Assembly: GCF_002198665.1 (NCBI RefSeq)
Contig: NZ_MWLM01000058.1
Span: 1-47,303, forward strand
Direction of reading: 5' to 3'
Source of the DNA: Novosphingobium sp. B 225
Lineage (GTDB): Bacteria > Pseudomonadota > Alphaproteobacteria > Sphingomonadales > Sphingomonadaceae
Length of the DNA: 47,303 nt
In this document: piece by piece, positions 8,781-17,824 of the stretch
Numbering within the stretch: the stretch's first letter is position 1
Layout of the letters: the number at the start of each line of letters is the position of its first letter
Made by a program: the position numbers and the translations under genes
The notes under the pieces: model-generated
What the model was told of the DNA's origin: nothing
Database searches by the model: none
Seen by the model: only the letters and a program-made list of their open reading frames with translations

Positions 8781-9281
8781 TCAGTTTGCCTGGTGCAGGA
8801 ATTCCTCGCCATCACGCATGATGGTCAGGTCTTTCTGGACACTGGACTTCATCCGCCAGGTGCCATCGATCAGCGTCCAGCTGTCATCCGACACAACGAT
8901 CAGCGCCATTTGATGGGGCGCACCATCAGGCCCGACCCGGGTTGAATGCGTTTCGACCTTGTTTTGAACCGCTGCACTGGCGCCGGTGAACGTGGTGGAC
9001 AGCACCTCGCTCTTGCGTTGGGTTCCGCCAGCACTGCCGCCGCTGAGCCGCTCAAACAGCGTGACCAGTCCGGCGGCGTCATGAGTGTCACCACGAATAT
9101 CGGTCATCAGATAATCCGCCGTTACCACTTTGGCCACGGCGGCGACGTCTTTGGCCTGCATGGCTTGCGTTAGTTCGGCATAGCGAGCGTTGAACAGGGC
9201 CTTGGGATCATCCTGGGCGGGGGCAAGGGCGGGCAGGCTTGCCAAAGCCAGGGCGGCGGCAAACCAACGAATGCGTTTCAT
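8781..9281 (-). CDS. Secreted SnoaL/NTF2-like protein (DUF4440 type)
   Basis: 166-aa protein with a clear Sec signal peptide, MKRIRWFAAALALASLPALA, cleaved near APAQ. It then shows a single NTF2-like fold: an N-terminal helix (LFNARYAELTQAMQAKDVAAV), VVTADYLMTDIRGDTH, and the closing strands VVSDDSWTLIDGTWRMKSSVQKD. Proteins of this family are small cone-shaped domains with varied or unknown ligands, so no activity is assigned. The start is fixed by the signal peptide and an AAGGAG site on the reverse strand; longer upstream ORF sequence lacks a signal. It lies 73 bases downstream of the CDF exporter on the same strand. Confidence 0.8.
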   Translation of the reverse strand: MKRIRWFAAALALASLPALAPAQDDPKALFNARYAELTQAMQAKDVAAVAKVVTADYLMTDIRGDTHDAAGLVTLFERLSGGSAGGTQRKSEVLSTTFTGASAAVQNKVETHSTRVGPDGAPHQMALIVVSDDSWTLIDGTWRMKSSVQKDLTIMRDGEEFLHQAN

Positions 9282-9354
9282 GGGAGCGCTCCTTTTATGC
9301 GCATATGAAGCATAGAGCGCCCGCCGCGTTAAGCACCAATCGATGAAGCGAGTG

Positions 9355-10329
9355 TCAGCGGCCGTGTGTGTGCGCGTGTTCGGTACTGTGCCCATGGGCA
9401 TGCTTGCCGTGCAGCGCGCAGTCTTCTGGGCGCTGTTCGATCTGGATAGTCGCATGGTGGATGCCAAAGCGTTCTTCCAGTTCGTGCATCACGCCATGGA
9501 GAAAGGCATCGCCGGGATGCCCATCCGGCATGACAAGATGGACGGTAAAGGCGGTTTCGGTGGTGCTCATCGGCCAGATATGCAGATCGTGGACCGCGCC
9601 CACTCCGGGTTGGGCAGACAGATAGGCGCGCACCGCTGCATCGTCGATGTGGCCCGGCACCGCCAAAAGCCCCATCCGGATTGCATCGCGCAGCAGGTCC
9701 CAGCTGCCCCAGGCAAGGCCAACTGTGATCAAAAGACTGGCAACCGGATCGATCCAGTCTTCACCCGTCAGCTTGATCGCCAGCCCGGCAAAGACCACGC
9801 TGGCGCTGACCACGGCATCGGCCATCAGGTGCTGGAATGCGGCGCGCAGATTAAGATCGTTTTTGCTGCCACGCGCAAACAGCAGGGCGGACAGCAGGTT
9901 GACGGCAATGCCCGCGGCGGCAACCGCCATCATCATGCCGCTGGCCACTTCGCGTGGTTCAAACAGATGCCGCACGGTTTCGACCAGTACCGCGCCCAGC
10001 GCCACCCACAGCAGTGCGGCATTGGCAATCGCGGCCAGGATCGAAGTGCTCTTCAAGCCATAGGTATAGCGCGACGAAGCCGGGCGGGTCGCCAGGACAC
10101 TCGCTCCCCAGGCCAGCAGCAGCGATAGCACATCGCCCAGGTTGTGGCCCGCATCGGCCAGCAGCGCGGTCGATCCCGAGATAAATCCGGCGGCCACTTC
10201 TGCCACGACGAACAGCGAATTGAGCACCACCGCGATGCCGAATGCCAGCCCGTGGCTGCCCGGCGCGGCATGGTGGTGGTGGCCATGCCCCGGTGTGTGT
10301 GCATGATCATGATGGTGGTGCCCGCCCAT
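9355..10329 (-). CDS. Cation diffusion facilitator (zinc-type CzcD/ZitB-like exporter)
   Basis: 324-aa inner-membrane metal/proton antiporter. A His-rich N-terminus (GGHHHHDHAH and further HHHH) precedes six predicted membrane helices. The transport-site motifs are HNLGD (H62, D66) in helix 2 and HLMAD (H167, D171) in helix 5. The H/D four-residue site is typical of zinc-selective CDF proteins. The cytoplasmic C-terminal domain has VHDLHIWPMSTTETAFTVHL and IHHATIQIEQ, and a second His-rich tail ends the protein (HGKHAHGHSTEHAHTHGR). The start places the His-rich segment first; upstream in-frame sequence lacks family similarity. Divergent from the TonB-dependent receptor. Metal specificity is inferred. 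Confidence 0.93.
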   Translation of the reverse strand: MGGHHHHDHAHTPGHGHHHHAAPGSHGLAFGIAVVLNSLFVVAEVAAGFISGSTALLADAGHNLGDVLSLLLAWGASVLATRPASSRYTYGLKSTSILAAIANAALLWVALGAVLVETVRHLFEPREVASGMMMAVAAAGIAVNLLSALLFARGSKNDLNLRAAFQHLMADAVVSASVVFAGLAIKLTGEDWIDPVASLLITVGLAWGSWDLLRDAIRMGLLAVPGHIDDAAVRAYLSAQPGVGAVHDLHIWPMSTTETAFTVHLVMPDGHPGDAFLHGVMHELEERFGIHHATIQIEQRPEDCALHGKHAHGHSTEHAHTHGR

Positions 10330-10705
10330 GCTGGCTCCATAGCACGGTAAGGGACGGGGTAAGCAAGCGTTGCACAAATGCCGCAGTGCAGCACAAATCG
10401 TTACCGGTGGATTTTGAGTGTTTCGGCCAAAATCGGCTAATTCGGGCGATTTGCGCACAAAAATTACGTGAATGGCCTCAATCTGGAAATCTCCTTACAG
10501 AAATGTCAGTGAGCGCGCGAAGCAGGGAAATTCCAGTCACAACTTTGCAACACTGGGCTGTTTAGCGGGCCGCGCGGCGCTTGTATGAGCGTCGCCAGTC
10601 GGCGCAAATCAGCGATTCGCTGTGCGCTTGTGCTGTATGTTTCTGGTCCTGCATTCATTGGGTCTGACCGTTTTTTGGGCCACCACAACAGGGATACATC
10701 TCGCC
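10330..10705. promoter_or_regulatory. Divergent intergenic region between the CDF exporter and the TonB-dependent receptor
   Basis: This 376-base region must contain promoters for both genes. It includes two direct repeats GCACAAAT (10372-10379 and 10391-10398) spaced 19 bases start to start, about two helical turns, 43-70 bases upstream of the exporter start. This is a plausible tandem regulator site. No small ORF with convincing coding character and no RNA gene was recognised here. Confidence 0.4.
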
Positions 10706-13465
10706 ATGCGTTTCACTTCCGCCCTGACCACCGCCGCCAGCACTTTTGCCGTCGGCGTCGCCATGCTTCCCGCCGCTGCTTATGCGCAGTCGGCCGGTTC
10801 GGTTGACTTCGAAAAGGAAATCGTCGTCACCGGCGCCAGCAACCGGACCGTGGCCGTGGGCGGCGTTGCCGCTCCCGATGCAGCCAAGGCCAAGGCCGTG
10901 CTGACCAATGAGAACATCATGCGCGGCAATTCGGGCCAGACGGTCCTGAACGCGATCAACCAGGTTCCGGGCGTCAGCTTTCAGAACAACGACGCCTACG
11001 GTTCGTCGGGCGGCACGCTGAACATCCGCGGTTTCGATTCGACCCGCATCAGCCTGACCGTTGACGGTATCCCGCTGAACGATTCGGGCAACTACGCCGT
11101 ATATTCGAACCAGCAGATCGATCCGGAAGTGATCGATGAAGTGAACGTCAATCTGGGCACCACCGATGTTGACAGCCCGACCGCCTCGGCCGTCGGCGGC
11201 ACCGTGAACATCCGTTCGAAGACCCCGGATCACGATTTCGGGGTGATGCTGTCGGGTTCGGCAGGCCAGTTCAACATGATGCGCATCGCCGCCAAGATCG
11301 AAACCGGCGATCTTTCCAGCACTGGTCTGCGCGCCTGGTTCCAGGCGAGCCGCGCCACCAACGATCTGCCCTACAACCAGTACGGCAAGGTTGATAAGCA
11401 GCAGTACAACGCCAAGGTGTACCAGCCGCTGGGCGCTGGCGGCGATTTCGTTGCTCTGCGCGTTCACTACAACCAGAACCGCAACAACTTCTTTGGTTCG
11501 CTGCCGCTGCGCACCGACCTGACGCAGAGCCTGACCAATTCGGCCGTGCGCCCGGTTGGCCCGAACAGTTCCAACCGTTTCCCGCGCAATGCGGATGAAC
11601 GCTACTACCTGATCAACTATCCCTGCCAGCTCGATGCTCCGCAGGCAGGCGTGGTTGACACCCCGGCTCCGGCACCGACCAACAGCGCCAGCTGCGGCAC
11701 CGAATTTGACCGTCGCTACAACCCGTCGAACACCGGCAGCGTCGGGCTGCAGCTCAAGCTGCACCTCAAGGACGACCTCGTCCTGAACTTCGAGCCGAGC
11801 TATCAGTACGTCAAGGCCAATGGCGGCGGCACGGTGACCGGCAACGAAGGTCGGCGTGACATCGATCCGCGCGGCGTGAACCCGCTGCTGGCCGTTGGCA
11901 CCACCAACCCGGCGCTGTCGAACTGCGGTTCGCTGAGCCCGACGGCTTCGATTGCTCCGGGCACTTATTGCACCGTCGGCTACATCGGCGGCACCCCGTT
12001 CTTCGGGCGTGACGTGAACGGCGATGGCGATGCGCTGGACACCGTCACCGTGCTGGCCCCCAGCCAGACCCAGACCCACCGCATCGGCTTCACCGCAGGT
12101 CTGCGCTGGGAAGTGAACGACGAAAACACCGTGCGCCTGGGCTACACCTATGACCGTGCCCGTCACCGCCAAACCGGTGAAGTCGGCCTGCTGCAGATGA
12201 ACGGCGAACCGATTGACGTGTTCCCGGTCAACCAGGGTCAACTGGATGCAGGCGGCGCCGTGCTCGAAAAGCGCGACCGTTTGTCCTATGCGATCCTGCA
12301 CAAGCTGTTCGCGGAATATCGCGGTGAATTCATGGACGGCAAGCTGGTGGTCAGCACCGGCGTGACCGCTCCGTTCTATCGCCGCAACCTCAAGCAGAAC
12401 TGCTTCACCACTTCGGCTGGCGGTTTCCTTGACTGCTTCACCGAAGGCGCGGCGACCAACAACATCTACTCGGTCCTGAACCCCGCCGCAGCCCTGCCGC
12501 AGCGCCGGATCTTCAACTACAACAAGGTCCTGCCCAGCCTGGGCTTTGTCTACCACGTGACCGACCTGATCAGCACCTTCGCGAACTTCTCGCAAGGGAT
12601 CTCGGTCCCGGGTACCGACAACCTCTACAACTCGTTCTTCTTCCCCGCCGCGACTGCCGGGATCAAGCCGAAGGCGGAAACCACCGAGAACTTCGATCTC
12701 GGCATGCGCTTCCGTTCGGGCAAGATGCAGGGTTCGGTCTCGGGCTTCTACAACCAGTTCCACAACCGCACGCTCAGCGCCTATGATCCGGTGCTGGACC
12801 AGAACGTCTACCGCAACCTGGGCAATGTGAAGAAGTACGGCTTTGACGGCTTCCTCTATTACCAGCCGAACGACATGTTCACCTTTGGCGTCAACGGCAG
12901 CTGGCTGAAGTCCAAGATCCGCGACAACGTGCAGGTTGGTGAAAACACCGATGGCACTCCGATCTATGCGTTGACTGCCGGCAAGCGTGAATCGGGTTCG
13001 CCGAAGTGGACCTATGGCTTCCTGGCCCGCGCCAACATGGGCCCGGTTGAACTGGGCGTGACCGGCAAGCGCACCGGCCCGCGTTATCTGTTCGATGACA
13101 ACTCGGGCATGATGCAGGGCACGTTGATCCCGAACGGTGCGAAGACCAGCACGGGCGGCGCTCCGGTGCTCACCGCTGCGCAGATCGCCGGTACCGGCGC
13201 GATCTATGGCGACACGGCAGCGGCCTATTGGCAGCTCGACCTCGACGTTCGCGTCAAGCTGGACTTCATCAAGCTGGGTCAGAGCTATCTGCAGCTCAAC
13301 GTCTTCAACCTGACCAACAGCTACTACGTTGGCGGTTTCGGCGGCGGGCTGAGCCAGATCGGCACCTACAACAAGACCACCGGTACGGCAGCCTATGCCA
13401 ACCCCGGCTTCGTCCAGATCGGCGCCCCGCGCACGATCTCGGGTTCGGTCGTGATGAAGTTCTGA
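10706..13465 (+). CDS. TonB-dependent outer-membrane receptor
   Basis: 919-aa receptor with a signal peptide (MRFTSALTTAAS..., cleavage near AYAQ-S). A TonB-box-like EIVVTG is followed by a plug domain at about residues 60-190 (QTVLNAINQVPGVSFQ, LNIRGFDSTRISLTVDGIP, VGGTVNIRSKTP). A 22-strand barrel makes up the rest and ends in VVMKF with the terminal aromatic expected of outer-membrane barrels. Pairs of cysteines in extracellular-loop-like regions (for example NYPCQ/SCGTE, NCGSL/TYCTV and NCFTT/LDCFTE) suggest disulfides. The start is chosen at the signal peptide; the longer in-frame ORF adds an unlikely second hydrophobic leader. The substrate cannot be read from sequence; adjacency to a metal exporter is suggestive only. 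A terminator follows. Confidence 0.95.
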   Translation: MRFTSALTTAASTFAVGVAMLPAAAYAQSAGSVDFEKEIVVTGASNRTVAVGGVAAPDAAKAKAVLTNENIMRGNSGQTVLNAINQVPGVSFQNNDAYGSSGGTLNIRGFDSTRISLTVDGIPLNDSGNYAVYSNQQIDPEVIDEVNVNLGTTDVDSPTASAVGGTVNIRSKTPDHDFGVMLSGSAGQFNMMRIAAKIETGDLSSTGLRAWFQASRATNDLPYNQYGKVDKQQYNAKVYQPLGAGGDFVALRVHYNQNRNNFFGSLPLRTDLTQSLTNSAVRPVGPNSSNRFPRNADERYYLINYPCQLDAPQAGVVDTPAPAPTNSASCGTEFDRRYNPSNTGSVGLQLKLHLKDDLVLNFEPSYQYVKANGGGTVTGNEGRRDIDPRGVNPLLAVGTTNPALSNCGSLSPTASIAPGTYCTVGYIGGTPFFGRDVNGDGDALDTVTVLAPSQTQTHRIGFTAGLRWEVNDENTVRLGYTYDRARHRQTGEVGLLQMNGEPIDVFPVNQGQLDAGGAVLEKRDRLSYAILHKLFAEYRGEFMDGKLVVSTGVTAPFYRRNLKQNCFTTSAGGFLDCFTEGAATNNIYSVLNPAAALPQRRIFNYNKVLPSLGFVYHVTDLISTFANFSQGISVPGTDNLYNSFFFPAATAGIKPKAETTENFDLGMRFRSGKMQGSVSGFYNQFHNRTLSAYDPVLDQNVYRNLGNVKKYGFDGFLYYQPNDMFTFGVNGSWLKSKIRDNVQVGENTDGTPIYALTAGKRESGSPKWTYGFLARANMGPVELGVTGKRTGPRYLFDDNSGMMQGTLIPNGAKTSTGGAPVLTAAQIAGTGAIYGDTAAAYWQLDLDVRVKLDFIKLGQSYLQLNVFNLTNSYYVGGFGGGLSQIGTYNKTTGTAAYANPGFVQIGAPRTISGSVVMKF

Positions 13466-13495
13466 TCCGGCCAGATCAGAACTCCGATAAAAGAA

Positions 13496-13521
13496 GGGGG
13501 CGCTCCGGCGCCCCCTTTTTA
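13496..13521 (+). terminator. Rho-independent terminator after the TonB-dependent receptor
   Basis: GGGGGCGC (13496-13503), loop TCCG, GCGCCCCC (13508-13515), then TTTTTA. An additional palindrome, TTCTGATC (13460-13467) with GATCAGAA (13474-13481), overlaps the stop codon. Confidence 0.92.
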
Positions 13522-13930
13522 TTGACCTAATATTTTCGGAGCCATGCCCAAGTCTCTTGGGAGACCTCACCGTTCAATGCTGCATGCCGATGCACAATGA
13601 CGACTGGCTGGTAGCAATCAATGCGCGCCCCCGCAGGCTGGCTGGCGAAACCCTGCATCGGACAGTCCGTGCGAGCTTTGCCAACGCCAATGCGGGATCA
13701 AAGCGCAAGATCAGCAGCGCCTCCCATCGTGAACAACTGAGGCGCAAGGTGATCCAGCTGATGCGCGGTTCGACTAACGATCAGGATCGGATTCAGGCCT
13801 TGCACGTGACGTCAGGAAACGTTCTTCCGATTGTCGGGCAGGACTTTGAAAAGGTTGAACTGCGCCAACTTCCGATTGCGCCAAAGCATGATCGGCATTC
13901 GGTGCGAAAGTACAAATCGTTGCGGATAGT
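13522..13930. other. Gene-poor region between the receptor terminator and mtgA
   Basis: About 410 bases of visibly lower GC than the flanks. The only forward open frame of note would start near 13557 or 13590 and end at 13940, giving at most 127 residues. It has an unconvincing, Arg/Ser/His-rich composition, no recognised domain and no clear ribosome-binding site. I do not call it a gene; a decayed gene remnant is possible. No tRNA or structured RNA recognised. Confidence 0.4.
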
Positions 13931-14656
13931 TCACTCATAAACGCATGCATCCAGCGCTTCGCTGCGTACCACGCCGCTGCGGGCGGCGATGGCGTTGCCG
14001 TGGCGGCGGGTGAAGCCGCTGGGCGTGTTGACCTCGCGGCGCTTGGGTGCGGGGAGGGCGGCGGCGATGCGGGCGGCCTCGATCGCGGACAGGCGCGCGG
14101 CAGAATGGTTGTAATAACGCTGTGCCCCAGCTTCGACCCCATAAGTGCCTAAGCCAGTTTCCGCGACGTTGAGGTAAACCTCCATGATCCGGCGCTTACC
14201 CCAGATATTTTCGATCAGAAAGGTGAACCACACCTCAAGCCCCTTGCGGGCATAGCGGGTCCAGCCGGTGCCCTGCCACAGGAACACGTTCTTGGCGGTC
14301 TGCTGGCTGATCGTCGATCCACCGCGCAGGCGGCTGGAACTGGCGTTGCGCTGCATCGCCTTTTCGATCGCTTCCTTGTCAAACCCGGTGTGGCTGCAGA
14401 ACTTCGCATCTTCGCCCGCGATCACGGCTGAGACCATTGTGCGGTCAATCCGGCTGAGCGGGGTCCAGCTTTTGTCAAAACCGTTCGGGTCGGTCACCAT
14501 GGTCAGCGTGATAGGCACCGGTACCCATTTGTAGAGCAGGGTCAGTCCGACGCTGACCATCAGGAACCAGACGATTGCACGGCCGATCCACCAGCCGAAC
14601 CGATAGGCCAGACCGCTGTTGGCGCGTGGGCTGGACGGCGTGAGTAAACTTCGCAT
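13931..14656 (-). CDS. mtgA: Monofunctional biosynthetic peptidoglycan transglycosylase MtgA
   Basis: 241-aa GT51 enzyme that polymerises lipid II glycan chains at the periplasmic face. A single N-terminal membrane anchor lies at about residues 24-43 (IGRAIVWFLMVSVGLTLLYK). The GT51 catalytic glutamate is E82 in AVIAGEDAKF, and the second signature GGSTISQQTAKN is at 112-123. Then come LEVWFTFLIENIWGKRRIMEVYLN and GVEAGAQRYY, all typical. There is no transpeptidase domain, so it is the monofunctional type. Length matches the family. It is on the opposite strand to the receptor and 57 bases downstream of the MarR-like start region boundary on the same strand. Confidence 0.96.
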   Translation of the reverse strand: MRSLLTPSSPRANSGLAYRFGWWIGRAIVWFLMVSVGLTLLYKWVPVPITLTMVTDPNGFDKSWTPLSRIDRTMVSAVIAGEDAKFCSHTGFDKEAIEKAMQRNASSSRLRGGSTISQQTAKNVFLWQGTGWTRYARKGLEVWFTFLIENIWGKRRIMEVYLNVAETGLGTYGVEAGAQRYYNHSAARLSAIEAARIAAALPAPKRREVNTPSGFTRRHGNAIAARSGVVRSEALDACVYE

Positions 14657-14713
14657 CGCGCGCAGTCTAGCGGAGGTGCATGGTGCAGGTAAAGCACCCT
14701 TGGCGACAAGGCG

Positions 14714-15235
14714 TCAGTCGGGCCTTGCTGCCCCGTGCAGTTTCATCAGCAGTTCCAGCAGCAGACGCCGCTCGATCGGGCTGAGTGCGGAAGTCGCCTC
14801 GGTCTCGTGCCGGGCGATGATTGCACGGGCTTCGGCCAGCTTGGCAGTGCCCAGTGGGGTCGGCCGCAGGGTGGTGGCGCGGCGGTCGGTCGGGTGGGGA
14901 ACAATATCGATCATGCCGTTGCCCACCAGGCTGCGGGTGAACTGGTGGATTGTAGCGCGTTCGATTTCCAGAAAGCGGGAAAGTTCGATCTGGGTCAGGT
15001 CCGGATTAGCTTCGGCCAGCCACAGGATCGTGACTTGCTTGGCAGTTAGTCCCAGTGGCTTGAGCTGGGGTTCCAATTTGCCCACCAGCAGCGAATGACC
15101 GATCCCAAGGTGCAGCCCGACAATCCCTTCAAGGCCCGCCAGCCGCAGCGCGATCTGCTTTTGCCCCGCCGCCGCGCGGGCTGGCCGTGCCGCTGCGGCA
15201 GGCTGGATAGCTTCGGGTGTAATGGCTTGCGACAC
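14714..15235 (-). CDS. MarR family transcriptional regulator
   Basis: 173-aa dimeric winged-helix regulator. The MarR core spans about residues 45-165: LGLTAKQVTILWLAEANPDLTQIELSRFLEIERATIHQFTRSL is helix 2 to recognition helix, and the wing is PHPTDRRATTLRPT with the conserved DRR. The start is taken as the GTG of VSQAITPEAI because an AGGA site lies 8 bases upstream. Alternative ATG starts up to 55 codons upstream lack a good site and would add a nonconserved Arg-rich leader. It is divergent from an unrecognised 403-aa gene across 339 bases that carry a palindrome near this start, consistent with autoregulation. Ligand unknown. Confidence 0.88.
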   Translation of the reverse strand: MSQAITPEAIQPAAAARPARAAAGQKQIALRLAGLEGIVGLHLGIGHSLLVGKLEPQLKPLGLTAKQVTILWLAEANPDLTQIELSRFLEIERATIHQFTRSLVGNGMIDIVPHPTDRRATTLRPTPLGTAKLAEARAIIARHETEATSALSPIERRLLLELLMKLHGAARPD

Positions 15236-15574
15236 TGAGAGTTTCCTGCGGGGAAGGGAAGTTACCGCCTGATGGCGGAAATCCCGCAAAACCGCAAGCA
15301 AGGCGGCCATTTGGAAAATTGTGCAGTGAAGGCGGACAAGATTGCTGCGCCCCGCGTTGTGGCAGCGGTAGTCCTGATGGACGGGGCACCGCACCTGCAA
15401 GGAAAAGGACGTGCGAATCTGTTACAAGGGCGTGTTTGCTCGGCTTGAGCCCAAACTTGCAGGCACTGTCGGCCCCGTCGGTACTTTCGTGCTGGCGGGG
15501 CCAAGTCACGACTGGGCAAGGGAAAATTCATTGCTCTCTGCTATTTGAACCCTGCATAAAACGGGGACAGTGCA
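15236..15574. promoter_or_regulatory. Divergent regulatory region with a candidate MarR operator
   Basis: 339 bases without a convincing gene between the MarR regulator and the 403-aa gene. The best element is CCGCC-TGAT-GGCGG at 15265-15278, extendable to 15262-15281 with one mismatch, lying 30-43 bases upstream of the MarR GTG start. This is where a MarR dimer would autoregulate. Short open frames in the region have no recognisable features. Confidence 0.4.
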
Positions 15575-16786
15575 ATGAATCTGGACGATCTGCGCATTCG
15601 GGCGATGGATGGGTCTGCGCTGGTGGACGGGCAGTTCGCCTTGCACGGTGATCCCGCCGTGCTGTCGCATTTCGCTATGCCGAAACTGGCGGCGGTTGGG
15701 GTAATGCTGGCCCCGCGCCAGCTGAGCAACTGGAAGTTCCTCGGATTTGATCGGGTTGTGCAAGGCGGCGATGGGCTGTGGGCGGCGACTGCGCCCGTGC
15801 TCACGCTTGATCTGGGGCAAAGCGTGCCTTCGCTCACATCATTCGGCAACTTCACCTACCTGCCGAAAGAACGGTTCGCGTTCACCCTTTCCCGCCATGG
15901 AGGGCATCGGCTGGGGTCAGTCAATGTGCCGCTCGCCAAGCCGGAACCAGACAAGCCACGCGCTGCCTATCTTCAATTCAGCCAGATCGACATGGATTTC
16001 GAACCCACTCCCGCAGGGCTGCGGATCGCTCTGACGGCGCAAGTGGCGGAGATGATCAGTCCGATCGAAGGGTTGGACGTGGCCGGACTGACCTTTGTGG
16101 GCGAAGTCCTGATTCCCGCCCTGGCGCTGCGTTTGCAGGGCCAGCCGCAGTTGCCTGGACAAGCGGAAGATCCGTCGCTGGGCGAAGTGGCGGGTGGGCG
16201 GCTGGCAACCAGCAACCTGGGCCTCGCACGATTTGGTGGCCTGGTGCTGGAAGGGCAAGTCGATTGGGGTCAGGATGGCACTGCCCGGGATCCCTATGGC
16301 CCGTTTGTGTCAGCCGGCTTCCAAGACCGTTTCATGGGCATGAGACCTGCCAACCGGGCGACGCGCTATGCCAGCGGCCTGCTTGAAGCGCACTGGCCCA
16401 CCAGCGACGGGCCGTACCTGCGGATCAACCTGGGGGTTGAAGATTTCGCCCGCTTGCTGGAATTCGAAGACTGCGTTCAGCTGTCACTGCAAGGCGCAGG
16501 GGTCGGCTATATCGAAGGGCGCACCGGGCGGGATGCCTATCTGGAGGGGGACCTGCGCCAGGATATTGACTGGCTGACCCTGAAGCTGGAACGCAGCCCT
16601 CAGGGCCTGCTGATCGGTGGCAACGGCGAACTGCACGGAGGGCAGCGGGGGCAATCGGCCCGAGTTGGCAAAACGCTCGATTTCGCCATGTTTCTGCCGC
16701 GCAAGCTGATCCTGGCCACAGGGTTGAAAGTGCCGCGCTGCTGGGACGATTGGAAGCGGGATTATGCTGGCGGGGGCGTTTGGTAG
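15575..16786 (+). CDS. Conserved-looking hypothetical protein, 403 aa
   Basis: I do not recognise a family. The protein has no signal peptide or membrane segment. It has a balanced soluble composition with many predicted beta stretches (TFVGEVLIPALALRLQG, LARFGGLVLEGQVDWG, LKLERSPQGLLIGGNGEL) and several Trp/Phe-Gly motifs. It is likely a real gene: it is long, keeps GC-rich codon use throughout, ends exactly in a terminator stem and has the divergent regulator arrangement. The ribosome-binding site is only moderate (GGGGACAG). The divergent MarR gene is its natural candidate regulator. Function unknown. Confidence 0.75.
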   Translation: MNLDDLRIRAMDGSALVDGQFALHGDPAVLSHFAMPKLAAVGVMLAPRQLSNWKFLGFDRVVQGGDGLWAATAPVLTLDLGQSVPSLTSFGNFTYLPKERFAFTLSRHGGHRLGSVNVPLAKPEPDKPRAAYLQFSQIDMDFEPTPAGLRIALTAQVAEMISPIEGLDVAGLTFVGEVLIPALALRLQGQPQLPGQAEDPSLGEVAGGRLATSNLGLARFGGLVLEGQVDWGQDGTARDPYGPFVSAGFQDRFMGMRPANRATRYASGLLEAHWPTSDGPYLRINLGVEDFARLLEFEDCVQLSLQGAGVGYIEGRTGRDAYLEGDLRQDIDWLTLKLERSPQGLLIGGNGELHGGQRGQSARVGKTLDFAMFLPRKLILATGLKVPRCWDDWKRDYAGGGVW

Positions 16787-16800
16787 AACGCCCCCGTTTC
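16771..16800. terminator. Terminator between the 403-aa gene and rpoH (convergent)
   Basis: CGGGGGCGTT (16771-16780) and AACGCCCCCG (16787-16796) form a perfect 10-bp stem around TGGTAG, followed by TTTC. The loop contains the stop codon TAG (16784-16786) of the 403-aa gene. rpoH ends from the other side at 16805, so it could also serve the reverse strand. Confidence 0.8.
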
Positions 16801-16804
16801 AGCG

Positions 16805-17725
16805 TCAGGCCGCGGTCAGCAGGCGGCGATCGTTGGCGACGCGCAGCATCGCCTTCTGCAGCTTTTCAAACGCGCGCACTTCGATCTGGCGGACGCGTTC
16901 GCGGCTGACGTTGTATTCCTGGCTTAGTTCTTCCAGCGTCTTGGGATCGTCGATCAGGCGGCGCTGGGTCAGGATGTGGCGCTCACGCTCGTTCAGGCTT
17001 TCCATGGCTTCGGCCAGCAGGGCATGGCGCAGCCCGGCCTCTTCGGCTTCGGCGACCATTTCGTCCTGGAGCGGGCCCTGGTCTTCCAGCAGGTCCTGCC
17101 ACTGGCCTTCGCCCTCGTCATTGAACGAGACGTTGAGGCTGGCATCGCCGCCCATCATCATCCGGCGGTTCATGTTGACCACTTCGGTCTCTGACACGCC
17201 CAGCTTGGTGGCAATTGCCTTGACCTGATCGGGGTGCAGATCCGAATCCTCGTAAGCGTCGAGGTTCTTCTTCATCCGCCGCAGGTTGAAGAACAGCTTC
17301 TTCTGCGCCGCGGTGGTGCCCATCTTGACCAGCGACCAGCTGCGCAGGATGAATTCCTGCATCGACGCCTTGATCCACCACATCGCATAGGTGGCGAGGC
17401 GGAAGCCGCGTTCCGGTTCGAACTTCTTGACGCCCTGCATCAGGCCGATGTTGCCTTCGCTGATCAGTTCGCTGACCGGCAGGCCATAGCCGCGGTAACC
17501 CATCGCGATCTTGGCAACGAGCCGCAGGTGGCTGGTGACCAGCTGTTTGGCCGCTTCGGGATCCTGATGTTCGGCATAGCGCTTGGCGAGCATGTATTCC
17601 TGCTCAGCCGTCAGCACCGGGAACTTCTTGATCTCCGCCAGATAGCGGTTGAGGCTTTGTTCGCCGCTCAGCGTCGGCAGAGTGCCGGTGCTGCGTGCGG
17701 GGAGCTGGGATTCATTGTCCGACAT
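16805..17725 (-). CDS. rpoH: RNA polymerase heat-shock sigma factor RpoH (sigma-32)
   Basis: 306-aa group-3-like sigma-70 family factor. Region 1.2/2.1 runs from about residue 22 (EQSLNRYLAEIKKFPVLTAEQE). Region 2.2-2.4 follows (LVTSHLRLVAKIA, YGLPVSELISEGNIGLMQGVKKFEP, LATYAMWWIKASMQEFI). The diagnostic RpoH box QKKLFFNLRR is at 141-150. Region 4.2 has the helix-turn-helix LEELSQEYNVSRERVRQIEVRAFEKLQ. Length and order match RpoH. Several alphaproteobacteria carry two rpoH genes; which paralogue this is cannot be told here. It would direct transcription of chaperone and protease genes such as clpP in the same window. Confidence 0.97.
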   Translation of the reverse strand: MSDNESQLPARSTGTLPTLSGEQSLNRYLAEIKKFPVLTAEQEYMLAKRYAEHQDPEAAKQLVTSHLRLVAKIAMGYRGYGLPVSELISEGNIGLMQGVKKFEPERGFRLATYAMWWIKASMQEFILRSWSLVKMGTTAAQKKLFFNLRRMKKNLDAYEDSDLHPDQVKAIATKLGVSETEVVNMNRRMMMGGDASLNVSFNDEGEGQWQDLLEDQGPLQDEMVAEAEEAGLRHALLAEAMESLNERERHILTQRRLIDDPKTLEELSQEYNVSRERVRQIEVRAFEKLQKAMLRVANDRRLLTAA

Positions 17726-17824
17726 ACGACGTCAAAGTCCTTTCATCGTCGGCCCACCCTGATGAGACCCTATAGAGGCATCCCGGCGCGGTGGCCACAT
17801 AGTTAGGTGTTGTAACAAGATAGA

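Noticed and set aside
10655..13570. 971-aa reverse-strand open frame over the TonB-dependent receptor
   Set aside because: Shadow of the high-GC receptor gene; it even reads through the receptor's terminator and has no recognisable domain.
13557..13940. 127-aa open frame downstream of the receptor
   Set aside because: No ribosome-binding site, no domain, low-GC composition unlike its neighbours, and overlap with the end of mtgA.
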